A DNA stretch of 64,000 nucleotides from Curtobacterium poinsettiae (GCF_025677645.1 NZ_CP106879.1:2046001-2110000); one strand, 5' to 3'; counted from the first letter of the stretch, positions 39,170 to 51,332 are shown. Notes: generated by a model not told the origin, from the letters alone. A program made the numbers and translations.

Positions 39170-40852
39170 ATGAAGCCCCTCGACCCCCGACTCCTGCGGT
39201 TGTCCCGGACGGCGCGCGGTTTCATCGTCGCCGCCGCCGGCACGGGAGTCCTCCGCACGCTCGCGACCATCGCGATCGCGTGGGGGATCGCTGCGGCCGT
39301 CACCCTCGGGGTCGACGCCGTCCGCGACGGCAGGGTTCCAGCGGCGTTCGGGCAGGCGCTCGCGCTGCTCGGCGGGGCGTTCGTCCTGCGTGCGGTGGCC
39401 GCGTGGGCCACCGACGACCTGGCGGCCCGTGCTGCGGCGACGGTGAAGAGCGAGATGCGGACGACGGTGCTCGCCCGCGCCGCCGAGCGCGGTCCGTCGT
39501 GGCTCGCCGGTCGGTCGAGCGCCGGCTTCGCCACCACGCTCGGCCCCGGGCTCGACGCACTCGACGCCTACTTCGGCCGGTACCTGCCGCAGCTCGCGCT
39601 CACCGCGATCGCGACGCCGATGCTCCTGGTGGCGATCGGCCTCGGCGACCTGACGAGCGGGCTGATCATCCTGTTCGCCCTGCCGGTGATCCCGGTCTTC
39701 ATGATCCTGATCGGCCTGGCGACGCAGTCGCTGCAGCGGAAGCAGTCGGACGCCCTCGCGAAGCTCGGTGCCGCCTTCACCGAAGCCGTCGAGGGGCTCG
39801 CCACGCTCAAGGTCTTCGGCCGTGCACGCCGCCAGGTCGGTCGCATCGCGGCGGTCACCGACGAGTACCGCCGCGGCACGATCGGCGTGCTCCGGCTGTC
39901 GTTCGTGAGCGGCTTCGCGCTCGAGCTCGCCGCGAGCCTGTCCGTCGCACTGGTCGCCGTCTCGATCGGCATCCGCCTGGTGGACGGTTCACTCGGCCTC
40001 GGCGCCGCGATGTTCGTGCTCGTGCTCGCACCGGAGGCCTTTGCCCCCGTCCGCCAGGTCGGCGCCGACTTCCACGCCGCCCAGGACGGCGTCGAGGCCT
40101 CGGCCGCGGTGCTCGACGTGCTCGCCGACGACGAGGCCGCATCGTCGTCCGCGACCGGCAGCAGCGGGACCGACACGGACACCGCAGCACCCGCCACCGC
40201 GGTGGACGTCCGGGGGCTCGACGTCCGCGGGCTCACCGTCCGCCGACCCGACGTCGTGATCGGGCCGTTCGACCTGCGCGCCGAGCCCGGCACCGTGGTC
40301 GTGCTGGCCGGCCCGAGCGGTTCCGGCAAGTCGAGCATCATCGCCGCACTCCGCGGCGTCCTGCCGCACGACGGCGTCGTCACCGTGCCCGGCCCGGCCG
40401 GTGCCTCCGTCGCCGAGCGCACCACGTGGGCCGACCAGCGGCCGCGTCTCGTCCGCGGGACGATCGCCGAGAACGTCGCGCTCAGCGCGACCCCCGACGA
40501 CGCCGACGTGCGCACCGCTCTGGGCGACGCGGGGCTGGGACTCGACCCGGGCCTCCCGGTCGGCGCCGGTGGCAGCGGACTGTCCGGGGGCCAGGCACAG
40601 CGCGTCGCCGTCGCCCGCGCGCTCTACCGGGCGCGCCGCGAGCAGACCCCGCTCGTCCTGCTCGACGAGCCGACGTCCGCGCTGGACGCCGAGGCCGAGG
40701 CGCGGGTCATCGCGGCCGTTCGTGGCCTGGCGGCCGACGGCGCCGTCGTCGTGGTCGCCAGCCACCGACCCGCGGTCGTCGCCGCGGCGGACGTCCGCGT
40801 GGACGTCCGCGCCGGCGGGTCCGTGACGGTCCGCAGGGGGGTGCGCGCATGA
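39170..40852 (+). CDS. cydD: ABC transporter CydD (cytochrome bd assembly)
   Basis: Half of the heterodimeric CydDC exporter, needed to make cytochrome bd and thought to export thiols or haem-related cargo. The product has 560 residues. An N-terminal membrane domain of about six segments (about 15-310) precedes an ATPase domain with Walker A GPSGSGKSSI (about 382), signature LSGGQAQRVAVARAL (about 470) and Walker B LVLLDEPTSALD (about 494). A Ser/Thr/Asp/Ala linker (about 320-345) joins the two. The ATG follows cydB by ten bases, and its stop overlaps cydC by four bases. Confidence 0.94.
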   Translation: MKPLDPRLLRLSRTARGFIVAAAGTGVLRTLATIAIAWGIAAAVTLGVDAVRDGRVPAAFGQALALLGGAFVLRAVAAWATDDLAARAAATVKSEMRTTVLARAAERGPSWLAGRSSAGFATTLGPGLDALDAYFGRYLPQLALTAIATPMLLVAIGLGDLTSGLIILFALPVIPVFMILIGLATQSLQRKQSDALAKLGAAFTEAVEGLATLKVFGRARRQVGRIAAVTDEYRRGTIGVLRLSFVSGFALELAASLSVALVAVSIGIRLVDGSLGLGAAMFVLVLAPEAFAPVRQVGADFHAAQDGVEASAAVLDVLADDEAASSSATGSSGTDTDTAAPATAVDVRGLDVRGLTVRRPDVVIGPFDLRAEPGTVVVLAGPSGSGKSSIIAALRGVLPHDGVVTVPGPAGASVAERTTWADQRPRLVRGTIAENVALSATPDDADVRTALGDAGLGLDPGLPVGAGGSGLSGGQAQRVAVARALYRARREQTPLVLLDEPTSALDAEAEARVIAAVRGLAADGAVVVVASHRPAVVAAADVRVDVRAGGSVTVRRGVRA

Positions 40853-42537
40853 GCCGGGAGGCCCGTGGTGGCTCCGTCCTGCGGCTCGCGATGCCGCACG
40901 GGTCGGGTTGGGCGAAGGCGGTCGCCGCCGGATCGCTCAGCGCGCTCTGCGCCGTCGCGCTCCTCGCCGCGAGCGGCTACCTGATCACCCGCGCCGCCGA
41001 GCACCCGCCGATCCTGTACCTGACGCTCGTGATGGTCGGCGTGCGCGCCTTCGCGCTCGGGCGTGCCGTGCTGCGCTACGTCGACCGGCTCGCCGGGCAC
41101 GACGCCTCGTTCCGGCAACTGGCCGTGGTGCGGACGGAGATGTACCGGCGGCTCGCGTCGATCGCGCCCGCCGGACTCGGACGGACCGGACGCGGCGACC
41201 TCATGACGCGGCTGGTGACCGACACGGACCGGCTGCAGGACCTGCCGATCCGCGTCGTCGGCCCGCTCGTCTCCGCCGGGGTCGTCGCGGTGCTGTCGGT
41301 CGTCGCCGTGGCGCTCGTGTCGGTGCCGGCGGCGCTCGTGCTCGTCCTCGCGCTGGCGGTCGCGGCCCTGGTCGGCACGATCGTCACCCGGGTGATCGCC
41401 GAGCGCTCGGACCGCGAGACCGCCGCCGACCGGGGCCGGGTCGCGGACCTCGTGCTCGACACCGTCCGGACGCTCGACGTCTTCGCCGCGTACGGCACCC
41501 TCGACGAACGGCTCGCGCACATCGCCCGGCTCGACGCCGGCGTCACCCGGGCCGTCCGGCGCCGTGGCACGGTCGAGTCGCTCGTCGGTGCCCTGGTCGG
41601 CCTGGTCGGTGGCGGTGCCGTGATCGGGACCCTCGCCGTCGGTGCGCCTGCCGTGGTGTCCGGGGCGCTCGACGGTCCGCTCTGGGCACTGGCGGTCTTC
41701 GTGCCGCTCGCGCTCTTCGAGGTCGTCGGGACCGTCCCGCTCGCCGTCCTGACGCTCCGACGGGTGCGTGCTGCGGCCGACCGGGTGGAGCAAGTGGTGC
41801 CCGCCGAGGTGCCCGACGGCATCGTCCCCGAGCCGGACGAGGACGCCGACCCGGCGTCGCTCGTGGTCGAGGGCGCGGTCACACTCGCCGTCCACGACCT
41901 GACCGTCCGCTGGCCGGGGGCGGCTGAGCCCGCGGTCGACGGGATCTCGTTCACGCTCGCCCCCGGCGAGGTCGTCGTGCTCCAGGGGCCGAGTGGTGCC
42001 GGCAAGTCGACCCTGGTCGACGCGCTCGTCCGGTTCGTGGAGCACGAGGGGTCCTACACGCTCGACGGCGTCGAGGCGAAGGCGATGCACCCGGACGCGG
42101 TGCGGGCCCGGGTCGGCCTGATCGAACAGGACCCGTTCGTGTTCGACCAGTCGGTGCGGCAGAACCTGCTCTTCGCCCGTGAGACCGCGACCGACGACGA
42201 ACTGCTCGCCGTGCTCGACCGGGTCGGCCTGGGGGACTGGGTCGTCCGGCGCGGCGGGCTGGACGCCTCGGTCGGGGAACGCGGCGTGCTCGTGTCCGGC
42301 GGCCAGGCACACCGCCTCGCGCTCGCCCGCGCGCTGCTGCACGCGTTCCCGGTGCTGGTGCTCGACGAACCGACCGCCGACATCGACCCGGACCTCGGCG
42401 ACACCGTGCTGCGCGACCTCGTCACCACGGCCCGCGCGGCGGGTCGGACGGTCGTCATCGTGTCGCACGTCCCGGTGGCACCGGACCTGGTCGACCGCAC
42501 CCTGCGGATGCGGGACGGACGCCTGCTCGCCGGGTGA
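40849..42537 (+). CDS. cydC: ABC transporter CydC (cytochrome bd assembly)
   Basis: Partner of CydD. The product has 562 residues. Six membrane segments (about 18-330) precede an ATPase domain with Walker [12 protein letters not shown] (about 381), signature [16 protein letters not shown] (about 483) and Walker [16 protein letters not shown] (about 504). The ATG at 40849 overlaps the cydD stop (ATGA), although the frame is open far upstream inside cydD. Separate CydD and CydC genes as here contrast with the fused CydDC seen in some actinobacteria. Confidence 0.94.
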   Translation: MSREARGGSVLRLAMPHGSGWAKAVAAGSLSALCAVALLAASGYLITRAAEHPPILYLTLVMVGVRAFALGRAVLRYVDRLAGHDASFRQLAVVRTEMYRRLASIAPAGLGRTGRGDLMTRLVTDTDRLQDLPIRVVGPLVSAGVVAVLSVVAVALVSVPAALVLVLALAVAALVGTIVTRVIAERSDRETAADRGRVADLVLDTVRTLDVFAAYGTLDERLAHIARLDAGVTRAVRRRGTVESLVGALVGLVGGGAVIGTLAVGAPAVVSGALDGPLWALAVFVPLALFEVVGTVPLAVLTLRRVRAAADRVEQVVPAEVPDGIVPEPDEDADPASLVVEGAVTLAVHDLTVRWPGAAEPAVDGISFTLAPGEVVVLQGPSGAGKSTLVDALVRFVEHEGSYTLDGVEAKAMHPDAVRARVGLIEQDPFVFDQSVRQNLLFARETATDDELLAVLDRVGLGDWVVRRGGLDASVGERGVLVSGGQAHRLALARALLHAFPVLVLDEPTADIDPDLGDTVLRDLVTTARAAGRTVVIVSHVPVAPDLVDRTLRMRDGRLLAG

Positions 42538-42573
42538 GCCGACGGGCGGACGCGGGACGGGCCCGGCGGCTTG

Positions 42574-42579
42574 TATCGT
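42574..42579 (+). promoter_or_regulatory. Candidate leuS -10 element
   Basis: TATCGT at 42574-42579 lies nine bases before the leuS GTG at 42588. No ribosome-binding sequence lies between, so the message may be leaderless or nearly so. Confidence 0.4.
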
Positions 42580-42587
42580 TGACGTCC

Positions 42588-45149
<2,562 letters not shown>

Positions 45150-45216
45150 CGACCGTCGCTGGCGTCGTCCCTCCACAGCAGGGGCGTTCGCGGCACCCGT
45201 CCACGGGTGTCGCCTC

Positions 45217-45244
45217 CGGAGCCCGGCCGATCGGCCGGGCTCCG
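45217..45244. terminator. Palindromic terminator between leuS and comEA
   Basis: A perfect 28-base palindrome centred on CGATCG (45228-45233), a 14-bp stem beginning CGGAGCCCGGCCGA. It lies 68 bases after leuS and ends at the candidate comEA -10. Confidence 0.75.
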
Positions 45245-45250
45245 TAGCGT
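45245..45250 (+). promoter_or_regulatory. Candidate leaderless -10 for comEA
   Basis: TAGCGT at 45245-45250 ends eight bases before the comEA ATG (45258), directly after the leuS terminator palindrome. No ribosome site is visible, so a leaderless start is inferred. Confidence 0.45.
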
Positions 45251-45257
45251 TCGGGGC

Positions 45258-46031
45258 ATGTCCTCCCCGTCGTCTCCCGGACCCTGGTGGTCCCGTCTCG
45301 CCTTGTCACCGCGGGCCGCCGTGGTGCTGGCGGCGGTCGTGGTGGTGGTCGCCGTCGTCGTGGTGCTCGTCGGGGCGATGGTGTCGGGCGGCGGCGGGGG
45401 CACCGACGGAACCGGAGGGGTCGTCGTGCGTGGGGCACCCACGTCCGGCGCGGGTGGGGCATCGGGTGCGCCCTCGCCGTCAGCCGGAGATGCTGCCGGT
45501 GCTCTGCCGTCCGGGCCGGGTGCCGGGCCGGTCGTCGTGCACGTGCTCGGGGCGGTACGGCGGAGCGGTGTGGTCGAGCTGCCGGCATCGAGCCGCGTCG
45601 GGGACGCGCTCGAACGTGCCGGTGGTGCCGCGGACGACGCCGACCTCGACCGCCTGAACCTTGCCCGGGTGCTGACGGACGGCGAGCGGTTGTACGTGCC
45701 GCGGCTCGGGCAGCAGGAGGTGCCGGAGGCGCTCGGGCCGGCGGCAGACGGTGCTGGCGCCGGGCGGGCTGCCGCTGCCGGGGCCGCGGGGGGCGGTGGC
45801 GGGGGCGGTGGCGATGCGGGTACCGGGGGTGAGGGGTCCGCCGTCGTCGACCTGAACGCCGCCGACCAGGCCGCACTCGAGACCCTGCCCGGGATCGGAC
45901 CGGGGCTCGCTGGTCGGATCATCGCCTGGCGGGACGAGCACGGCCGGTTCACCGCGGTCGAGGACCTGCTCGACGTCAGCGGCATCGGGGACGTGCGGTT
46001 CGCCGAGCTCCGCGATCGTGTGCGGGTCTGA
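45258..46031 (+). CDS. comEA: ComEA-family helix-hairpin-helix DNA-binding protein
   Basis: Membrane-anchored DNA receptor of natural competence systems. The product has 257 residues. One membrane helix (about 19-42, Val/Ala-rich) precedes a Gly/Ala/Ser linker, an SLBB-type domain (about 92-155, VVVHVLGAVRRSGVVELP), a long Gly/Ala stretch, and the C-terminal helix-hairpin-helix domain beginning VVDLNAADQAALETLPGIGPGLA (about 195) and including LLDVSGIGDVRFAEL. The ATG at 45258 was preferred to 45207. Whether the organism is competent cannot be judged; the pair with comEC is normal in this order. Confidence 0.9.
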   Translation: MSSPSSPGPWWSRLALSPRAAVVLAAVVVVVAVVVVLVGAMVSGGGGGTDGTGGVVVRGAPTSGAGGASGAPSPSAGDAAGALPSGPGAGPVVVHVLGAVRRSGVVELPASSRVGDALERAGGAADDADLDRLNLARVLTDGERLYVPRLGQQEVPEALGPAADGAGAGRAAAAGAAGGGGGGGGDAGTGGEGSAVVDLNAADQAALETLPGIGPGLAGRIIAWRDEHGRFTAVEDLLDVSGIGDVRFAELRDRVRV

Positions 46032-46040
46032 GGGGCGACG

Positions 46041-49000
46041 GTGCAGCTCGCGCCGAGTGCGATCGACCTGCGGGTCGCGGTGCCGGTCGCCGCCGCCTGG
46101 ATCGCGACCGCCCTGCTCGTCGGCGTCCCCGACGTGGCACCCGTGGTCGGTGGGGCTGCGGCGATCCTCACCGGCGTCAGCGGCAGCGTGCTCCGGTCGC
46201 GTCGGGGCACCGGGGTCGTGCCGGTCGTCGCCGGTCTGCTGCTCGTCGCGGGGGCACTGACGACGCTGCTCGCGGTGTCGGTCACCGTGGGGGAGTCCCG
46301 GCGGGCCCCGGAACCGCTGCGCGCGCTCGTCGCGGGTCCGGGGTCGGGGCACGTGGACGTCGAGGCCGTGCTGACCCGTGACCTCGTGCCGGGCGACCGC
46401 TCCGTCACCGCGACGCTGGTGCGCGCTGACGAGCTCGACGGGCTCCGGGTGCCGGTCCGACTCGTCCCCGACCAGCACGGCGACGCACCGGTCGCCGTGC
46501 TGGCGGCCGGAGCCCGGGTCACCGTGACCGCCGCCGTTCGGCCGGACGAACCCGGTTCCGCGACCGCCTTCGTGGCGTTCCTGCGCGGGGCCCCGTCGTC
46601 GGTGCCGCCCGACGGACTGCTCGACGCCACCGACACCGCGCGGCAGGCGTTCGTCCGGGCCACGGCCGACCTGCCGCAGCCCGGAGCGGCGCTGCTGCGC
46701 GGACTCGCGATCGGGGACCGATCCGGCCTCGACCCGACGACCGAGGCGGCGATGGAGGCCTCCGCGCTGACGCACCTGACGGCGGTGTCCGGGGCGAACT
46801 GCGCGGTGGTGGTCGGGCTCGTCGTGGTCCTCGGCCGCGCCTGTGGCTTGCCGAGAGGCGCCCGGGCCGCGGCGGCCGTCGGCGTGCTCCTGGTGTTCGT
46901 CGTACTCGTGCGGCCCGACCCCTCGATCGTCCGGGCGACGGTGATGGCGATCGTGGTGCTCGCCGTGCACCTGGCCGGTCGACCGGTGCGGGGCGTCCCG
47001 CTCATCACCCTCGCCGCGGTCGGCATGCTCGTGGTCGACCCCTGGTTCGCACGGTCGTCTGCGTTCGCCCTGTCCGTGCTCGCCACGAGCGGGATCGTGG
47101 TGCTCGCCCCGCCGCTCACCGAGCTCCTGGCGCGTCGTGTGTGGCCGCCGGTCGCCGCCGCACTCGCCATCCCCGTCGCGGCGCAGGTGGCGTGTTGGCC
47201 GGTGACGATCCCGCTGTCGGCGACGCTCCCGACCTACGCGGTGCCGGCGAACCTGCTGGCGGAGCCGTTCGCGCCGGTCGTCACGGTGGTCGGGCTCGCC
47301 GCCTGTGGTCTCGCTCCGGTGTGGCCGGTGGGTGCGCAGGGGCTCGCGGCGGTCGCGTGGGTCCCGGCCGCCGCCGTCGGGAGCATCGCGCACGGGGCAG
47401 CGGCCTTGCCCTACGCCTCGGTACCCTGGCCGGCCGGCGTGCTCGGTGTGGCCGCCGCCGTGCTGGTGTGCGGTTGCATCGCGGTCGCGGTGCTGGTCCG
47501 GGGACGGCTCGGCTCCCGGTTGCTGCTCGCAGCAGGGGCGGTGGTCGTGGTCGGCGTCGCAGCGGTCACCGTCCCGGTGCTCGTCGTCCGGGGATCGGTG
47601 CCGGGGGACTGGTCGGTCGCCGCCTGCGACGTCGGGCAGGGGGACGCCGTGCTGCTCCGTGGCGACGACGCCGTCGCCCTCTTGGACACCGGCGACGACG
47701 AGGAGCGGCTCCGGGCGTGCCTGGACCTGCTCGGGGTCGCCCGGGTCGACCTGCTCGTCCTGACGCACTTCGACCGCGACCACGTCGGCGCGGTGCGCGC
47801 TGTGGCCGGCGCAGTCGAGACCGCCCTGGTCGGACCGGTGGGCCGTGCGTCGGACGAGCGGGTGGTCGACGACCTCCGACGTGCCGGTGTCGACGTCCGG
47901 ACGGCCGACGACCGGGTCTCCGGAACCCTCGGACCGCTCGCCTGGCGCGTGGTGTGGCCACCGGGCGACGACCGTGCCGCCGGCAACGACGCGAGCATCG
48001 TGCTCACCACGGGGCCGGCGGACGGAGACTCCTGCCCGGCATGCCTGATCGGGGTCTTCCTCGGCGACCTCGGGGAGTCGTCGCAGCGTCGGCTCCGAGA
48101 CTCCGGGGAGCTGCCGGTGGGGCCGATCGACGTCGTGAAGGTGGCGCACCACGGCTCGGCGGACCAGGACCCGCAGCTCTACCGGGGGCTCACGGCGCGT
48201 GTCGGGCTCATCGGCGTCGGGGCGGACAACACCTACGGACACCCGACGGCATCGGCCCTCGGCACGCTCGAGGCCGCGGGCACGCTGCCGCTCCGCACGG
48301 ACGAGCGCGGCACCGTGGTGCTCGCTCGCTCCGGCAGCGACGAGGTGCGGGTGTGGACGGAGCGCTCGTCGTCGGCGGCCGCCCGTAGGATCGTCGGTGC
48401 ACCACTCGACCCGGCACCGTCCGGGCCGGCACCACCGGAAGGACCACATGGCCGCCAAGAAGCCCGCGCGCGCCGCAGCGAAGATCGACCAGGTGCCCTG
48501 GTCGGGGATCCGTCCGGCGCCCGTCGTGCTCATCACCGGGCCCGAAGCGTTCCTCGCCGACCGCGCCCGCGGTGTGTTGAAGGACCTGCTGCAGGGCGAG
48601 GACCCCGCGCTCGAGGTGCACGACCTCGAAGCCGACCAGTACGCCCCCGGGCTCCTCGCCACCCTCGCCAGCCCGTCGCTGTTCGGCGAGCCGCGGCTCG
48701 TGCAGGTCACGAACGTCGAGAAGTGCACCGACGCCTTCATCACCGAGACGATCGCGTACCTGCAGGCCCCCGCAGACGACGTGACCCTGGTGCTCCGGCA
48801 CGGGGGTGGCATGCGCGGCAAGAAGCTCCTCGACACGATCCGCAGCGGTGTCGGCGGCGGGGTCGAGGTGCTGTGCGACGAGCTCAAGCGCGAGACGGAC
48901 CGCATCGACTTCGTGAACGCCGAGTTCCGCGCCGCACGACGCCGCATCGCGCCGTCCGCGGTCCGGACCCTGGTGACCGCGTTCGCCGACGACCTCGCCG

Positions 49001-49115
49001 AACTCGCCGCCGCGTGCCGACAGCTCCTGGCGGACGAAGCCGAGGAGATCACCGACAAGGTCGTCGACAAGTACTACGGCGGTCGCGTCGAGACGAACGC
49101 GTTCAAGGTCGCTGA
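46041..49115 (+). CDS. comEC: ComEC/Rec2-family DNA uptake channel (3' end uncertain, open into holA)
   Basis: Competence membrane protein that carries single-stranded DNA. The N-terminal part is membrane-spanning (about 10-90), followed by the Competence domain with GLAIGDRSGLD (about 220) and LTHLTAVSGANCAVVVGL (about 244), and a C-terminal metallo-beta-lactamase-like domain with CDVGQGDAVLL (about 530), LTHFDRDHVGAV (about 573) and KVAHHGSADQD (about 699). The family-like part ends near residue 774 (48360). No stop occurs until 49113-49115, so the frame runs 668 bases into holA, giving 1024 residues with an Arg-rich tail. The tail looks like out-of-frame holA sequence; an indel or lost stop near 48360-48450 is likely. 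The GTG at 46041 follows comEA by nine bases. Confidence 0.78.
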   Translation: MQLAPSAIDLRVAVPVAAAWIATALLVGVPDVAPVVGGAAAILTGVSGSVLRSRRGTGVVPVVAGLLLVAGALTTLLAVSVTVGESRRAPEPLRALVAGPGSGHVDVEAVLTRDLVPGDRSVTATLVRADELDGLRVPVRLVPDQHGDAPVAVLAAGARVTVTAAVRPDEPGSATAFVAFLRGAPSSVPPDGLLDATDTARQAFVRATADLPQPGAALLRGLAIGDRSGLDPTTEAAMEASALTHLTAVSGANCAVVVGLVVVLGRACGLPRGARAAAAVGVLLVFVVLVRPDPSIVRATVMAIVVLAVHLAGRPVRGVPLITLAAVGMLVVDPWFARSSAFALSVLATSGIVVLAPPLTELLARRVWPPVAAALAIPVAAQVACWPVTIPLSATLPTYAVPANLLAEPFAPVVTVVGLAACGLAPVWPVGAQGLAAVAWVPAAAVGSIAHGAAALPYASVPWPAGVLGVAAAVLVCGCIAVAVLVRGRLGSRLLLAAGAVVVVGVAAVTVPVLVVRGSVPGDWSVAACDVGQGDAVLLRGDDAVALLDTGDDEERLRACLDLLGVARVDLLVLTHFDRDHVGAVRAVAGAVETALVGPVGRASDERVVDDLRRAGVDVRTADDRVSGTLGPLAWRVVWPPGDDRAAGNDASIVLTTGPADGDSCPACLIGVFLGDLGESSQRRLRDSGELPVGPIDVVKVAHHGSADQDPQLYRGLTARVGLIGVGADNTYGHPTASALGTLEAAGTLPLRTDERGTVVLARSGSDEVRVWTERSSSAAARRIVGAPLDPAPSGPAPPEGPHGRQEARARRSEDRPGALVGDPSGARRAHHRARSVPRRPRPRCVEGPAAGRGPRARGARPRSRPVRPRAPRHPRQPVAVRRAAARAGHERREVHRRLHHRDDRVPAGPRRRRDPGAPARGWHARQEAPRHDPQRCRRRGRGAVRRAQARDGPHRLRERRVPRRTTPHRAVRGPDPGDRVRRRPRRTRRRVPTAPGGRSRGDHRQGRRQVLRRSRRDERVQGR

Positions 49116-49467
49116 CATCGCCCTCGCGGGTCGGTCGGCGCCGGCGATCGTCGAGCTGCGGCACGCCCTGGCCACCGGCGAGGCACCCGTGCCGATCGTC
49201 GCCGCGTTCGCGAGCAAGATCCGCACGATGGCGAAGGTCAGCGCCTTCCGGGGTCCGAGCGGGCAGGCGGCCTCGGCGCTCGGCATGGCGCCGTGGCAGG
49301 TGCAGCGCGCGCAGCGTGACGTCGCCGGGTGGAGCGAGTCCGGGCTGGCGAACGCGATCATCAGCATCGCCGAGGCGGACACCGCGGTGAAGGGTGGCTC
49401 GCGCGACGCGCACTACGCGCTCGAGGTCATGGTCCGCACCATCGCCCGACGCGGCGAGCCCCGCTGA
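48448..49467 (+). CDS. holA: DNA polymerase III delta subunit
   Basis: Clamp-loader subunit that opens the beta clamp. The product has 339 residues. An N-terminal AAA-like domain lacking a full P-loop (VVLITGPEAFLADRA, about 26-40) is followed by a middle segment with LVQVTNVEKC and the C-terminal collar domain with YYGGRVETNAFKVADIALAGR (about 211). The ATG at 48448 follows GGAAGGA (48437-48443). It is overlapped on the same strand by the run-on comEC frame, but codon pattern and family match favour holA in this region. Context (comEA-comEC-holA-rpsT) is standard. Confidence 0.93.
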   Translation: MAAKKPARAAAKIDQVPWSGIRPAPVVLITGPEAFLADRARGVLKDLLQGEDPALEVHDLEADQYAPGLLATLASPSLFGEPRLVQVTNVEKCTDAFITETIAYLQAPADDVTLVLRHGGGMRGKKLLDTIRSGVGGGVEVLCDELKRETDRIDFVNAEFRAARRRIAPSAVRTLVTAFADDLAELAAACRQLLADEAEEITDKVVDKYYGGRVETNAFKVADIALAGRSAPAIVELRHALATGEAPVPIVAAFASKIRTMAKVSAFRGPSGQAASALGMAPWQVQRAQRDVAGWSESGLANAIISIAEADTAVKGGSRDAHYALEVMVRTIARRGEPR

Positions 49468-49515
49468 GGCGAGTCGGGCCTCCCGGCTGTCCCTCGCGCC
49501 TGTCAGCCGGCACAT

Positions 49516-49568
49516 CGTGAGCAGAGATGGTCGGGTGTGCCGCCGCGACCCGACCGTTTCTGCTCACG
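49516..49568. repeat. Inverted repeat with GTGAGCAGA arms (copy 2)
   Basis: Left arm 49516-49536 (beginning CGTGAGCAGA, ending GGTCGGGT) pairs with right arm 49548-49568 over 21 bp, including two G-T pairs, around an 11-base loop. The core is shared with the repeat at 21410-21466. It lies between convergent holA and rpsT. Downstream, 49573-49617 holds imperfect GACGCA/CGCAC repeats. Confidence 0.65.
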
Positions 49569-49630
49569 GAACGCACCCGACGCAACGCACCCCGACGCAG
49601 CGCACGAGACGCAGCGAACCCCGCGCACGA

Positions 49631-49663
49631 CGAAGGCCCCGCACCGACGGTGCGGGGCCTTCG
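49631..49663 (-). terminator. Terminator of rpsT
   Basis: Arms CGAAGGCCCCGCACC (49631-49645) and the exact complement (49649-49663) form a 15-bp stem with a three-base loop, 20 bases past the rpsT stop on the minus strand. It also faces holA from the other side. Confidence 0.8.
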
Positions 49664-49683
49664 AGACCAGAAGGGTCAGGACG

Positions 49684-49944
49684 TCAGAGCGACGAGACCT
49701 TCTTCGCGATGGCCGACTTGCGGTTCGCGGCCTGGTTCTTGTGGATGACACCCTTGCTCACGGCCTTGTCGAGCTTCTTCGACGCGAGGGCCAGGGCGGC
49801 AACGGCCTTGTCCTTGTCACCGGCGGCGACGGCGTCGTTGGCACGACGGATGTGCGTCTTGAGCTCCGACTTGTAGGCCTTGTTGCGCTCGGTGGCCTTG
49901 AGGTTGGTCTTGATGCGCTTGATCTGCGACTTGATGTTCGCCAT
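49684..49944 (-). CDS. rpsT: 30S ribosomal protein S20
   Basis: Primary rRNA-binding protein of the small subunit. The product is 86 residues, very basic and helical: starts [17 protein letters not shown], includes [13 protein letters not shown] and ends [19 protein letters not shown], all typical of S20. The ATG was chosen because GGAG lies 8-11 bases upstream on the coding strand and the protein then has exact family length; a much longer minus-strand frame running to 50769 is a shadow of the aminotransferase. It points against holA and lepA, as often seen in actinobacteria. Confidence 0.96.
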   Translation of the reverse strand: MANIKSQIKRIKTNLKATERNKAYKSELKTHIRRANDAVAAGDKDKAVAALALASKKLDKAVSKGVIHKNQAANRKSAIAKKVSSL

Positions 49945-50154
49945 GAATTGCTCCTGCTCGTCTCGTACGGGTGGGCGCGACCGCAGGGTAGAGGGGCCCG
50001 TGGTCGCATCGCGTTCCACCCGTGGGCGGGGAACGCGGAAGCCAGCCACCAACACTACCAGGCAAGCGGGCTGCCACCAAAGCACGAAACACCGCCGGAT
50101 CGGCAGGAGCCTGCGGTCGACCGCGGGCGAAACCCGGCGGCAACACGCACCGGA

Positions 50155-50160
50155 TACCGT
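50155..50160 (+). promoter_or_regulatory. Candidate leaderless -10 for the aminotransferase gene
   Basis: TACCGT at 50155-50160 ends eight bases before the ATG at 50168, with no ribosome site between. A leaderless start is inferred from spacing. Confidence 0.42.
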
Positions 50161-50167
50161 GACGGAC

Positions 50168-51332
50168 ATGCCCTCCCTCGCACCGCGCATCGACACCGTG
50201 CCCGCCTCCGGCATCCGGAGGGTCTTCGAGCAGGCGGCCCTGCTGCAGTCGAGCGGCACCGACGTCACGATGCTCGTCATCGGCGAGCCGGACGTCCCGG
50301 TGGCGCCGCACATCGGTGAGGCGGCCCGTCGCGCCTGGACCGAGGACCGCACCGGGTACACCCCGAACGGTGGGATCGGGCCCCTGCGCGAAGCCGTCCG
50401 CGACAAGCTCCGCCGCGAGAACCGGATCGAGGCCGACCTCGAGCAGATCTGGATGACGATCGGCGCGACCCAGGCGCTGTTCCAGGCGATGACGTTGACG
50501 CTCAGTCCGGGCGACGAGGTCCTCGTGCCGGACCCCGGATACACGACGTTCACGATGAACGCGCACATCATCGGGGCGACCCCGGTGCCGTACCGGTTGG
50601 AGCCGCAGCACGGGTTCGAGCCCGACCTGCAGGCCCTCGAGGCGAGCGTCACCGAACGCACCCGGGTGCTGATCATCAACTCGCCGTCGAACCCGCTCGG
50701 CTCGGTCTTCGGCGAGGAGACCCTGCGTGCGCTCCTGGCCTTCGCGAAGCGGCACGACCTCTGGGTCATCAGCGACGAGGTCTACGAGTACTTCACCTAC
50801 GGCACCCGGCACGTCAGCCTGGCGGCGCTCGACGAGGACGACCGCGTGTTCTCGGCGTTCTCGCTCAGCAAGACGTACGCGATGACCGGCGTCCGCGTCG
50901 GCTACCTCGTCACCCCGAAGGGGCTCGGCGCGACGATGCGGACCACGCAGGAGGCCATGATCAGCTGCGTCGCCGAACCCGACCAGTACGCGGCCCTCGC
51001 GGCGATCGTGGGGGACCACTCCGCGGTGCGCGACGCTCGGGAGCACTACCGCGCGAACCTCGAGGTCGCGAAGGAGACGCTCGACGCCGCCGGCATCCGG
51101 TACCTCGACCCGCGCGGCGCGTTCTACCTGTGGATCGACATCGCACGCGTCCGACGGGGACATCGCCGAGTGGGCGCTGGGGTTCCTGCAGCGTGAGCGG
51201 GTCGCCGTCGCACCGGGCAGCGCCTTCGGACGCACCGGCGAGGGGTGGATCCGCGTGTGTCTCGCAGCCACCGCGGACGACCTCCGGCGCGGCCTCGGCG
51301 CACTGCCGGCTCCGGCGCACGTCGCCGTCTGA
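50168..51332 (+). pseudogene. Class I/II PLP aminotransferase, frameshifted near the C-terminus
   Basis: AspC/AlaT-like aminotransferase. From the ATG at 50168 the frame encodes the N-terminal arm and the PLP domain, including [38 protein letters not shown] (about 163), SDEVYEYF and the PLP-lysine motif SLSKTYAMTGVRVGY (K near residue 235). After GAFYLWIDI (about 51122-51142) the frame changes and ends early at 51196. The correct continuation is in the next frame: HASDGDIAEWALGFLQRERVAV, then GSAFGRTGEGWIRVCLAA (Arg at 51252, the usual carboxylate-binding arginine), ending at 51332. One extra base near 51143, or two missing, restores it. Either a genuine pseudogene or a sequencing error. The substrate is not known. 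Confidence 0.82.

Noticed and set aside
45480..49070. A 1196-codon minus-strand frame opposite comEA, comEC and holA
   Set aside because: Low-complexity Arg/His/Asp-rich translation, typical of antisense in GC-rich DNA.
49684..50769. Extended minus-strand frame upstream of rpsT
   Set aside because: S20 has exact length from the internal ATG with a ribosome site; the extension is antisense to the aminotransferase.
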